NCBI GenBank assembly: GCA_944474755.1
Contig: OX104115.1
Coordinates: 35,041,080-35,105,079 of the forward strand
Source: Limnoperna fortunei
Taxonomy: Eukaryota; Mollusca; Bivalvia; Mytilida; Modiolidae
Length of the DNA stretch: 64,000 nt
Direction: 5' to 3'
The notes beneath the pieces are model-generated. The model was not told the origin of the DNA. It saw nothing but the letters and a program-made list of their open reading frames with translations, and searched no databases. Shown here piece by piece: positions 48,922 through 62,200 of the stretch (positions are counted from its first letter, which is position 1; the number at the start of each line of letters is the position of its first letter). A program made the translations under genes and the position numbers.

Positions 48922-50639
48922 TTTAGTTTGTATAATTGCTGGAATTCTTTTTCGTCATCTCACTTAAAAATAAATCAGATTTCAAAGCCTGTGACCGTAG
49001 AGAATGAAAATTATTATTATATAATAAACTTAATTAATACTCACAATTAATCTGTTAGTGCTGAGATCTAAAAACTTATTGAACAAACATGTTTTCAGTT
49101 TCAACGTTCCGTTGAAATATTTAGCGAATGTTTTCTCTTCACCCCTTCCTAATTCATTTAAAAATGTCTAATTTTACAGAGTTTAATCGAGCTTTAGAAT
49201 AAATATCCGAGAAAACGCTATGTGGACCCTAAATCTAAGAGTTACTTCCTGTTCTCGACAAGATTGTTCTTATCCTTTTTGAAATAATATTTCTTTATGT
49301 GATTTAGTGTAACATAAAAGTGACTTCGAACATTTATTTTAAAACAAAATAGTCCGTTTCAATTATTCTGTAACAACAGTATATATACATATATACATAA
49401 ACATAAACGCCTATCTGGCGGATAAGCCTTAAAGTGAACAAACACTTTCCGCTTTTGTGTCTACTTTGTTTAAGAAGCCCATCATAACTAAAACATATTC
49501 TGAAATTTTTACAATTATTTACATAAAGTAATTGTATAGACTGGGTTTTTGCAGCTCCTGTTAATGCAATAAGCATAGTTACATAGTTAGTTACTATGTT
49601 ATTTCTTTCAAGTCAAGACTTCAAACAGGTAATAATTTACGAACTACAATCTATACTTTATCTACATCCCAAGTAGACGAATATCTTGGTACTGAAGGTC
49701 TTCAATGATATACTCCTCGTAAGTTACGAATTACTTAAAAATTCTGTCCAATTAACACTCCATCTATTTTTGTTTCGAAAGTTGATAGATCACCTCTTGA
49801 AGTATTTAAAGTACTGAATCCCAAACCAAGATCAAAGGTATGTAAAATATTTAAAAAAAATAGGTAATATGTGGCTGAAACTGACTAATTTTCCTTTCAC
49901 GACGATATCAAGTCCATCTTTCTATGCAAACTAATTACTCATTTTTAGGACCTGTTTTCAAGGAGGACTTAAGTATTTCGGTTGTCGTTTTAAAAAGTCC
50001 TGACTGTCGGAAGTGTTCCAGGACATTTAACATGCTAAGAGCACTAGATTGTGGTTTAAAGGATGTCGTACCCTGTCGTGTGGTTAATAGGGTAAGTGTG
50101 TTTTCTTCTGCAGAATACGAGGCGTCTATCACCATTTACATCACAACGAAAAACCATGGCTGAGTCGGCCAAAATGGTGTTACTTTTATTGCACGTGCTT
50201 TGTCTAGTATCGGCTTCTGTGTGTAGGAGCTAAGTACACTGGAAGGTGGAAATAAATAAACACAATTAGATTTTCATCAATCAATATGAAAAAAAACATT
50301 TATGTGCCTAACAAAATGGTCTGGTTTAAATGCACAATATTGATCAATCTGATTGTTCAAACATGAAGCGAAAAAGTCAAGGTCTCATGTTACCCAAATT
50401 TTTCCAATGGATTTAAATACATATTCGTTCAGTTTCCATTCAAGCTGATTATTTAAAGATCGGGATGAAAAACCAGTCGCAGTATTTGACAGTCCAGGTA
50501 TATTAGAGCATGAAATCCCAACCTTGTTCTCTTTTTACCAAAACCTAATTGACTTTGCAAGATTATTACAAGAATTGTATCCACTCAGTAGAATTGTCAC
50601 ATTCAATTTGAATATGCTTATACTCTATTTTTTATATAA
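48922..50639. other. AT-rich DNA with an unassigned exon-like pair
   Basis: Mostly featureless. Around 49784-49838 and 49950-50093 are two open segments with splice-like borders (see findings). I do not recognise a protein and do not call a gene. Confidence 0.35.
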
Positions 50640-51700
50640 AAGATTTCAAGCAAAGTACAAATACTATTTTTTCCTTATCAAGAACTGACCAGTGACAACT
50701 TGTTTGATCTGTTTCCGAAACTGCACCCCAAACTGTCATTGATGCATCAGTTTTAATAGTAATGTCAGGGTAACCAGGATTAATCATTGTGACCTGATCG
50801 TGAATATTATTTATCCACCAAAATAGGTCTCCTTTCATTTCAAAAGTCACATACATGAATGCATTTAACTTGCCACAAGCTTTTTTGTGCGCTACAATTT
50901 AAGGCTGTTCAAATTGTTTATAAAATATTTTTTCATAATCTACAGTAGAAAAACTAGAGACCTAGAAACCAATTACTCTTTCAACTTCTCTAATGAGTGA
51001 TTTAGACTTTAATGCAAGACTTTCGCATTCACATTCTTTCTTTGTAAGGTCTTATCTTTCTTTCGGCAAATAAACAACCATCATTTCTGAATCAATTGTA
51101 TTACCAAGAAATGTTATCGTCTTACTTGGGTTAAATATAGATTTGTCTTGGTGGAAATTAAAACTTAAACTCTCCATTAAATCAACATGTAACATTCATT
51201 TGGCATTCTACTATAGTATCCCCAAATAGTAAATTATCATCTTTATACCATATGTTTACCTAACCTCAGCTATTTAATTTTACGAACACAGGTTTCATTA
51301 ACTTTGTGAACAATCTAGGAGCAGATACTAGACCATTCGGTAAGCAGGAATATTGAAAAAAACATTATAGTTCTATTTAAAACATAACAATTTTTGATGT
51401 TCTTCAGCAATATTTATGCTATAGTACGCGTGTCTTAGATCGATTGATGCCATAAACGTGTTTTTTTTAACCAGCAATATTGTTTTTACAAAAGAATCCA
51501 TTTTTAAATGTTTGTATACTACTTTTTAGAAATTTAAAATTATTCTAAATAATTCATTCTTTTTTTCATGTCTGTTTCATATTTATCTTCTTTAATTATT
51601 CCTTTCGGTAATAAATGATTAAATATTTCATTATCAATTATCTTTGTTCCCTCGCATTAAAAATTCATCCTTCTAAACATTTCTGTTTTGGACATATACC
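50640..51700 (-). pseudogene. DIRS-like retrotransposon RT-RNase H relic
   Basis: Reverse strand, 5' to 3': LLPKGIIKEDKY, HLKMDSFVKT, FMASIDLRHAYYSINIAEEH, SCLPNGLVSAPRLFTKLMKP, WYKDDNLLFGD (the catalytic YxDD box), FNPSKTITFLGNTIDSEM. Then an RNase H segment follows: DLFWWINNI, IKTDASMTVWGAVSE, SCHWSVLDKEK (50856-50632). The order and motifs fit DIRS-type elements. Several stops and frame changes break it. No tyrosine recombinase or terminal repeats are seen nearby, so it is an internal fragment. Confidence 0.8.
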
Positions 51701-52837
51701 ATCTATTAATTCTATATGACATGTTCAACAATGTCTACAATATTAGGGTCGGCTGTTTTACCCATTTCATCAATAAAGTTTTTCAATAAGTACTTACCTG
51801 ATCTTATTTTTCATGCCCCGTTCTTTGGGTTTGAACCTTTAAAATATTCCAGTTTATTTATAATCTTGATCTTGGACTATGTACATTCTAATAGAAATGA
51901 CTCCCAACTTGTAAAAGATGAACTTAAAGTCAAATCATCAAAAATATTTGCCAATTAAAGACAAAACAGATTTGATTACTAAAAAGGCATACCTCCTATG
52001 GAAACATAAGATTTGTTAGTCGGAATGGCATAGGGTCTTTACATTGGTCATTTAAGACATGATATTGAAATTGTCTCAAGGTATACGTTTTATTGTGACT
52101 CGAGAAAGAACGTATTTTCGTTGAACAAGTGGCAGTTTAATTTAAATGTTTTTCTATATAATACTAATTTATTTATAAGTCTTTGTAATATTTGTGTGTG
52201 CTACTCGTCATAACTATAATTTGTTCTATTTGGAAACCCTATATTTCAAATAGGCAACAACACCGTTAAGATGAGACACGTATACTGAATATCTTATAAG
52301 CTTTGATACATGATCCATAAGCAAGTGTTGCTGAAATATAACTATGAAATTATTGATTAATAAAAAGTTTTTTAGCTTGTGATATTGCTAGAGTTTTTTT
52401 AGCTCTTTTTTAAGTTGCAAACTATAATTTTACATAAGGTACGGACAAGAGACGTTTTGCGATAAATAAGATTAAAAACGCCCACAAAATGTAGAAGTAC
52501 AATTGTGACAGTTTCTCTCTTGTTAAAACTGAAACATACGAACTTAAATGCAATCTGCCGCGCATAAGTAGGTTGGAGAAGACATGGACATATCATACTC
52601 ATCGGTATGCTATTTGATGTTTATTCCGACAATCATAATCGACATGTTATCGAAAAAAACGTATCAATTTTCTTCCTTGTAATTTAGAATCGCAGAAAAT
52701 TAAACGATGTAGGATTTATTTATTTCTAAAATAAAAACTGGTAACTGCGCATTTTAAATTTTGTATAGACCAATGTTTGGTTATACAAATGATTTACGTA
52801 ATCAGGATTTAGATTTTTCGTTTGAATTGTGTTTAAT
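51701..52837. other. AT-rich DNA, nothing recognised
   Basis: No credible exon or repeat. Confidence 0.5.
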
Positions 52838-53610
52838 GCCATTTTTTTTCAGCCAAATTTTTCAGCTATATCATTGGGTCCATTTTTTATTGTCTCGCCT
52901 GCGACAAAAGTGGCTTGAGGCGAGACATATATATAGGAAATCGGCGGCGGCGTCGGCAGCGGCGTCAACACTTGGGCGTCTTGCTTCATATCTTTGTAAG
53001 CCTAAGCCCTAGAACCATCAAATTTGGTCCAGGAGTTGCTTATGATGAGTGCTTGCCGGTCAGTCACCTATTAACTGACCTTGACATCAATATCACGGTC
53101 CAGCGATTATGTTATAGTTTTTGTATTTATGCAGTTTCTTGTAACTGTGAATGATAGGATGACAATAGTTGGTATATAGGTTCCTGATCAATAATACATG
53201 ACTGTCTGGTAGGTTTCACTTGACCTTGACCTCAATTTCACGGTCCAGCGACTAAGTTAAAGTTTTGGTATTAAGTCAGTTCCTCTGTAACTATGCATAG
53301 TTGGATGATAATATTTGGTATTTCTGTTGGTGGTAAATTGTGCATGACTGTCTGGTGGATTTTACATGACCTTGATCTAAACCGGTCCTGTGGCTTCGTT
53401 AAAGTTTTTGAATTTGGTTCTCTGTAACCATGCATTTAATATTTTAAATAATAACAATTAAATTCTATTTACGTGATGCACTTGTCGTAATTTTTCGTTT
53501 TTCGAGACAGTTTTCTGTGTCTAGATTTGTTGTAGAGGAAGCCGGAGTGCCTAGAGAAAAAAACTACCTACCGTAGGAAAACTTGCAATCCTTGTAAATC
53601 ATATTGTGAC
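52838..53610 (-). mobile_element. SINE family 1 split by another repeat
   Basis: Left part 52838-52893 (ttcagctatatcattgggtc, then tttttattg) and right part about 53528-53610 (tagaggaagccggagtgcct, ttgcaatccttg) join in register with intact copies. About 635 bp of unrelated repeat interrupt it. Confidence 0.8.
52894..53527. repeat. Inserted repeat with 145-bp tandem units
   Basis: Starts tctcgcctgcgac, with a short inverted pair gtctcgcct / aggcgagac. Three units begin at 53076, 53221 and 53367 (period 145-146, last one incomplete). Each carries tgaccttgac-type and cggtcc words, then agtttt, ctgtaac and atgact. A GC-rich ggcggcggcgtcggc run precedes them. Non-coding. Confidence 0.75.
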
Positions 53611-56259
53611 AAATTATGTGTAGCCCCTTAGTATATATGCTACATTTAAAATGAGCTCCAAAATCTGCATAATGTTTTATAGCATGTTTCCCGAAAGGGT
53701 GGGAGGCAATAGCAATCTGCATCACTTCTTTCAATTAATTTGTAAAAGTGATTTAAAATTAATTGTGATTTTAATTTAACGTTTACAATTTTTCGGCAAT
53801 ATATCTGTGTTATGTTTTATTAGTATTCAAATTAGAGGAACATAAAAGGAATGTGTACCCATGGTCAACTTGTCATGTCAGGTTGCAAAAATAATTAGCT
53901 GTACAGATAATGAGCAAAACCTAAGGAGCACACAATTCATTATACCGAATTTATCAATTGATTTAAAATTTCTGTACACAAATTATCCAGATATAAATTG
54001 GCCAATTCAAGGAAGGAGATAATAAAATATTTTCAAGGAATTACTTTCTCGACATGAAAGATAATGTAAGTGATAACTAAACCAATCTACTAATTAAATG
54101 TTTAATTAATAATTCATTAATAAATATTACTTTCCCTATAACCATGCAAGACACTAATACTATTTATTATTTATTTATACTTAATCCATATGAAATGAAA
54201 AGTCAATTAGTTTCCTAGAATTCCAATCGCACGTAATTTGCATTTATAATAAAAGTAAAGAATCCAAACTTAAAGTAATTTGATAGAGGATAAGAGGTGA
54301 ATAACATGTTGTTATATAAACCGCAAATTAATTTCCAAATAACTTAAATTCGAAGTGATGTGTATCCACACATTCAATGCAGGTTTATAGATTTGAATAA
54401 AATGCATTTTATTCGAAGAAATTGAAAATAGTTTTGACGTAAAATTGTAAATGATGAAATATAAATTGGATTTTTTCTTCCGAATGAAAATACTGTTTAC
54501 CATAAATCTGTGTAGATTAGTTTTCAAATCGTATTAATATTGTAGCAGGACTTTTCAATTTTTCTATTAAATAAGTGAAAATTATTTTATTTATAGGGAT
54601 GTCTTTTCGTTGGGTGTTGTTGTGTTATTAAACGTAAAGCATGTCTGCGAACCAAAACAAATTGACGTTTTTGGAGATTGCTTTGAATCATTTGATATCA
54701 ACAATATACACTAGTCTCTTGTCATTTACATTGTTGGTAATGAACCTATATCCCTTCTTATATCGAAATTATCTGTGGCTGTATTTTTGTTTTGTAAAAT
54801 AAAATTATTCGATGAAAACCCCCCAAAAACAGAAAAGTTACAGAAATCCGGGACTAGAATAACGTGATTCATGGGCTACAGTAGGTATACTTGTAGAAAC
54901 TTTTTACGTTTTTAGTTACTGGTAATTTGTACAGAGCATCTGAGTGCACCCACGTTCGTTATTGGATTCAGGTTACACATTGTTGATTTTGTTCTTTCTT
55001 TTGTATGACGTTATTTGTCCAAGTTTAGATTTGGTAAATGTCCTATGGGTTGGATTTGTGTAGACCGTTTGGGTTTCTTATATATTACTTTATTGAAAAA
55101 AAGAAAATTAAATAGTGTAATGCTTTGAAATGGAACAAGCTAAAAATTATCAAGGCAAGATAATTTGCATAAAAATTTTCACCTTTTCTATCGCAAATGC
55201 ATAGAAATAAGAAACAAGCACTAAATCAACTTACAACATCAGATTCGTAGAATACTAATCAAAACTTTAAAAAAATAATATTAATGGAAAATAATATGTT
55301 CTTCCTGGAAATATGTAAATCTGCACTGTTCGATATGGATCAGGTAAAAAAAATCAATACATAATAATTGATATAGTGTGCCGTTTTAACAAGACACTAT
55401 ATATGGTAACGTCTAATTGAAATTATTTCTAGGAAAGTGCTTCAAAGCATGTCTGCGAAGAGTCTGGGTATGAAATATGATTATTGGGAAAGTACATATC
55501 CCTTCTGATTCAACCCTTATTTCACTTAACTAAAACGCATGATAGTTATACTTCATCTTGTGTTTAATTTTTTATGCGCGCAAAAAGTGCATAAATCTAT
55601 AAATCACAAGCCAAGGAGATATATTGACATGTAAACAACTAACGATATGGTAACTCTTCCTTAAATTTTAAATACAATACTCTAAATGTTAATAAGGCCA
55701 TATTCCTAACATTTTATTTAATTTCCGCAGAGCAAAGAATGTAGGATTTTTAATAGTCACACTTTTATATAATTCACTACATTATATTTTTTGATATAAT
55801 AAATAGTTTAATGAAATTTGCATATCTTTTTTATTTATTTTATTTGAAGTTTTTAACGATCATCTACATAGGTAAAGTAGTTTACGGAATAGAAAATGTC
55901 GATAGTAGTTTTTCGTCATATAACGTAATTTTTAAGTATTTTTTCCAAAACAATATCCAATCATTAGGGTATAAGTTTTTGTTTTAAACAACACTGATTA
56001 CAGGTAATAAATTTTAATGGTCGGGTTAGTTTGTCATATCTGCTATTATTGATAACTATATTCAGGTGTACAAATATGTTTTTGTGGGACATCGCTACAA
56101 AAACTATTAACTTTTGTTGAAATTCGCTGCAAATTACAAACATCAACATTTATACATTTCCATAGTCTTTATCTAGGCAAAAATCAATTTTTAGGAATAT
56201 CAAGTATAAATAAAAGCGTCACTATTAAATCGGCTTCAAACAGTTGCTACTGTACAGGT
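53611..56259. other. AT-rich DNA upstream of DEG/ENaC gene 2
   Basis: No exon or element recognised. Confidence 0.5.
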
Positions 56260-59200
56260 ATGCCTGTAATTAGGGTACGTCCTATTAATGAGACAACTGA
56301 ACACGTAAACAATTTTAACCTACCCAGAAAAAAGAAGAACGGGGCATCAGGCGAAACAGTTGATATACGAAATGACGAAAAGGAAATTATTAACATTTCA
56401 CAGAAGAATGCGAGTATGCTGACTCTGTGGACAGATTTCAGAGAAACTACGACTTTACACGGGGTTAGGCATGCAAGAAAGGAAAGCAAATATCATTTGC
56501 GATGGTAAGTGTGATAATTCACTATGTTTTTTATCGGTTTTAATAAGGTTTCGGCTTGAATAATTCATAGCTTAAGAAAAAACATGAACATATTAATTTA
56601 GTTTATTATTGTGTTTAATTTTAGAGACAGGTACGTCTTTCTCGTCCGCAGCACCTGAGTGCACCAGTGGTTTTTATTGTGTTAGGGTTACTCACTTTAT
56701 GTTTTAGTGCTCATGGTTTTTATTTTGCGTTCAATTACTTGTCTATACCCGGATAGTTGTCCCTTGACTTAGTTGTTCGGTCAGTTTCCATTGCTATTTT
56801 TTTCAATAAAGCAAATAAGATTCTATTGATTAAAATTAAAACAGGGTAGTAAATAAGTCAATGCCCGAACATTTATGCCGGAGTATTTTTTTAAGTAGCA
56901 ACATTTAAACATTCGATTTTTCCTCAAGATCTATTCAACGGTCCTTAATGTACATCCACTTCTAAAATCGTATTAAACGCTATTATTTGACAAGACGATG
57001 ATATAATAATAACAGGACAAATTTGTCATCAAATGATAGACTTTAATTCACAACATATTTGTTTATGATTAGAAGACGTTTTGGTAAAATACATGAGGTA
57101 TTTCAGAGCTCATTTCAGTGAATTTTTGCAAAAGTGCATACAGTTTAATTTACAACAGCTAGCATAAAATTTTAGACAACCCCAATACATTCAAGTTGGC
57201 ATCTTAGAGTGTTATTTGTGAAAAAACCGACATTCATGTCCCATCTTATACTGAATCTTGCAACCATTTTATCTAACTAAAATCCCGACTTTCATTTAAT
57301 TGAGAACTAACAACGCTAGGCAAGAACAGGTTACCAGAAAAAACGATTCATCCGCGCCTTTAATAGTTTAACTATAGATATCATTTCCTGGTAAAAAAAT
57401 ATTCTATCTCGTTTAAAAATATGGTTGCAGACTGATTTTCCAATTTTTAAATTCAGCATTTGATGCATGTGCTAGGCTAATTGTGAGAAACACCTTTTAC
57501 TGACTTGTTACTAGTAGTTTAAACATATTTTATTAAGATAAATATTAATCCTATCTACAAAATAAATCACACAAAAAAAAAAAATACAAGATTCGGAAAA
57601 AAGCATATAAGCTTTTGTTAATCCGATTCTTACAATTCCGACAAAATGGAATTTCAAAACTTTTAGCATGCTTAGGGAACTAATAGAAATAGAAAAAGGA
57701 CATGAAAATATTGTCAGGAAGTGTAATCAATAAATGAAACAGTCAATAAGACAATGGAAATGATGGAATAGTGAAATGCAGTTAACAAAAGCGTTTGCTT
57801 TGAACTGTATATTTTTGAACAAGACTACAAACATTAATATTGTCATCTAATGTAAGAAAATCAGACTGATACAATTATAAGTAAACAGGTTGGTTTAAAT
57901 TAAGAGTTTGTATGGTACTATAACGAAGCTGATCATACTAATAACATTTAAAAAGAAAATGATACATTGATTTCACATGCCCACATGTACAAAAATTGGA
58001 GAATCTACAAGGTTTCACAGAAACAGATGCTCATTTAGTGAACTACTTTTCATACAAAGCCTTTCATGGAAAGTCTGCCTTTGTATAGTTCCGACGTAAT
58101 AGTATTTTGATGTTACTTTGCTAAGTCTCCAATTAATTTTTAAATATACTTAACGAGGTAGACTTTATAGAAATTCGTTTGTTTACGAACATTAACAATA
58201 TTTTCGACTTGGAGAGTAAAATAAGGATGACTAACTGAACTAGGTATAAGTTCCCATGGGTGATTTGGGGATTGCTTGTTTATAATCTTATATAGAAGAC
58301 AGTGTTTCCTAACCCGTCTCTTGATATTTTTTTAACGAGGTCAATTTTGTCCATCCCGCAACAATAAGCATAGCGTCAACCTGGACACTCTCCAACTTGT
58401 TTATTAAATATTGTGAATGGTTATGCCAAACGACTTGCCATATTTCAGAATTGGTTTAATATAAGAAAAGTATATTCTCTCCAGGAAATACCTGTCATGG
58501 ACAAATCGTACCCAACGAAGGAAATTGACGCTATTATAGGCTTTTTTAACAATGTAATCAAATTGGTCATGCCAAGAATCATTACTTGAAAAATAAATGC
58601 CTAAGTATTTATATGAAGTAACCTTGAATATTTAGCCTGTCCATAAGAATATGTGGATGAATTGGCTTGACTGATTTACGAGATATAGTTATCGTTTCAG
58701 TTTTATGTGTTTACGCTGGATCCCTATTTAGTATGTCAGAGACGACTTTGGGGCTATCAACTATTATATAAATGCTTGTGTAGTCTGTACAAAACTTAAC
58801 AAGGGGCCTCGGTGGCCGAGTGGTCAAGGTAGTTCGTCTACTATTGATCACGTGGTCTGTCAACACTGAGATTGCGGGTTCGATTCTCACTGCAGGCAGG
58901 GTGTACTCTACTCCAATCTTAATTGACAAGGATTGCCAGTTTTCTTACTGCAGGTCGGGGGTTTTCTCCGGGTACTCCGATTACTTCCCCAATAAAAACT
59001 GGACGTCATGATATAGCTGAAAAATTGCTGAAAGTGGCGTTAAATGCCATTTAACAAACAAACAAAGCTTAACACAAGCATTGATATCTTCTACAATATC
59101 TTTAGTAAATAATAGAAACAATAAATGCCCTAAAATAGAACCCCGAGATGCTCCTGCATTAATAAATGTCCAGTCGAAACTACCACCGCTAAAAACCACT

Positions 59201-62200
59201 CTTTGTTACCTTCTTAAGAGAACATTTTTAAACTAGAGTAACAAATTACCATCAGTACCGTAATTCTGAAGTTTGAATGATAGTACTTTGTGCAATACAC
59301 GGTCTAATGCCTTGCTTGTGTCACACAAAACCCTTATTTCTTTTTATCGATGGACATGCTTATTACATGTAGTTGGTTTACAGCAGAATCGCCTCTGGTA
59401 AATCCCGACTGACTGGGTGTGATTAAACTGTTTTGTAGTTAAAAAGATGATTGTGGACATGTTTTAGACACATCTCTCCATACATTTGGATATAACACTA
59501 AGTAAGGAAGTAGGTCTATAATTTTTAACTTCACTCGGGGAACCACGCTTGAGTACCGTGTTATATTTGCTTTCTTCTATTTGTTTGGAAAGTAAGACAC
59601 AGATAACGACATATTGTATAGTTAACATAAAGGATATTTTCAACTAGACGAAGCCTCCTTTCGTAATCGTGGATTTATTAAATCAGCTTCAGAGGCTTTG
59701 TTAATATTTTAAAGAGAAAGCATATCTTCATCTAAAACAATACGTTCTTATTTAGGTTCTTGATGACTTTATCGGTGTGGAAATGTAGCTTATGTTTCAT
59801 CTATTTTTGTCTCTGCAAAGCAAAGTAATCGTTAAGACTGTTTGCCTGTGAGTGTCATCAATGATTAATCTATCGCCAACAAATAAAGGGGTAATATTAG
59901 TATGTGCCGGTTTAATGCCAGCTATTTTATTGCCAATTATCCACTAAGACTTAGATGAATATTTCTTAGCTGATAATTTTCTTACTAAATCTGAGCGGTA
60001 CTTTTCGCGAGCGATTCTAATGAATAGGCATCATATACATTTAGTCATATGATACTTATCCATTTTAACAAACTAACCAACTCACCTACTACTGTAATGG
60101 AATTGGAAGGTTTTGCGTGCCATAAAACCTAGTTAAACCCACCTTTTTTATGAAACGCCTGAACCAAGTCAGGACAATTGCTGTATTTAATATATGGTTG
60201 TAAATTCTGGAGTTTTTTGTTAGGTATTTTGTTATAAGCTTCACTTCCTAAATATCTCACCTTAAAATTTTTTCTAAAATACTGCACGACTGTGGGAAAT
60301 ATAATATTCATTTGTCATCAAAACGGTGTCATCTGTTTCAATATTAAGCTTAACAAAGTTACCAAATGTTTAGGAAATTTGAATGCTATGAATTCTATTA
60401 CCTACAACAATGTTACAATTTGTTGAATATTATGACATCAGGATTATTTTGCGGTTCCACAATGTATAAATTAGGGAATAAGCAATACCAATTTTTATGT
60501 CAACATATAGTCTTATTCCACATAAAAATAAGTGAATGCCTTACTTGATGATTAGTTTTCTGTTTTGAAGATTCAAATTAGTACAATGAAGTGTCAAATA
60601 AAATATACTACATAGCCGTACATGTAAACAACACTTCAGAGCAGCTCACGTGGTTTGACGTAGTGCAGATCCATATTAAATTGTTATATAAAGACGCAAT
60701 ATGCTATTTCCTTGACTGAGAAAGTTAACAAAATCTACAGAGCAATATCATTCTTTAACTATTTAGTAAAAATAGTATGAACAAGTGCTTGGATCAGTAT
60801 CAAAACTTTATTTTATTTGCGGTTATTTATTATTTTTAAATATTTTCCCTGGTTTATTTTGATGCGTTATAAAATGTCAATTGGTTTCTGTTCTGTGTGT
60901 TTAAAATAATATATTTTATATATTAATATATTATATATATTATTGTTCTGTCTGATATCAATACAGATAAATGTTGAACAGTGCATAACCCATGATCATC
61001 AAATGGACATACTGTTGGTTTTCTGAAAAGTAGTAATGTTTCGTTGCGTTTTACTATAAAGATATTCAAAAAAGCTTAACATCAAGGAAACTACCAATTT
61101 AATCTAATTGCCTGATACACTATGCTACATCATGCGATTAGTATTTCGATTTTCTACACCGGACGCTATTGTTGACCAAAAAGCTACTTTAACTTACAAG
61201 AATTATTTAGTTCTATTACTCCGAAAGAAGTTTATAGATGTCACCACGACACGATTGACCGTATTGGAAATTAATGTACCGAATTGCATCAAACATTTTT
61301 TCTGATATCTTAATACATGTAGGATATATTTTTCCTGAAGATGTCGTTAGTAATTGATGGTTTTCAACTAAGAATTACAATGTATATGTATTTAAAAGAT
61401 TTAAAAGAAATTTTAAGTGTAAAACAATTAAATATAGTTTAATATAAATCATTGTTGAGATGTAAGACTTTTTAAATATACTTCCCTACACTTTCATTAA
61501 GTCCGGAGGAAAACAACACTTTAAAGTTAATAAATCTGCGTATAAAAATTAATGTTTAACTATGCATAAGCTATTAGGAATTTCACGTTTCAATCTTGTC
61601 GAATCTTGACTTTGTTTGTATGGTTCTGGATCCAAACCTATGGGATATTTTTATTCAATATTTTGCACTAATAACCTAACCTCTTAACATAAATTAGCCT
61701 ACTCTTTGAACTTCAAAATCTATGATATGGATACAAAACGAAAGTAAAAAGAAAATGTTAAAAAAACCGGACAAATCAATATTAAAATTCAACTTTTCCT
61801 TAAATATATGAAATATACACAAATAAGAGAGTAATGCATTCTTTGGTTTGTTGCCGTAGTGTATTTGTATTAACATTCATATATTGCATATGTTGCTGCT
61901 TACTGCCACACAATTTAGAATCTACATTTTTTCATTATAAAAAGAAATCTGACATTCAATTAAGAAAAATGAATCCCAAGAAATTGCATTAGTATATATT
62001 TGCTAGGATAGAAGCTGAACTGAAGTTCACAAAAACGTTGCTTGCTTCGTTAAATGCATTATGAGTAATCAGTTGTCTACGTTGATTACTACGTTATTAT
62101 GATCATTTTGCTTGGTACGAAATTTTCACTGCTAAAGCACGAACAATTTAATCATATTGTAAGCAAAAATATACGCTTGTTCTTTGTAAACACAATAGTC

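Noticed and set aside
51716..51958. 80-codon forward frame
   Set aside because: Low-complexity, AT-rich, lies beside a reverse-strand DIRS relic, and shows no domain or splice context.
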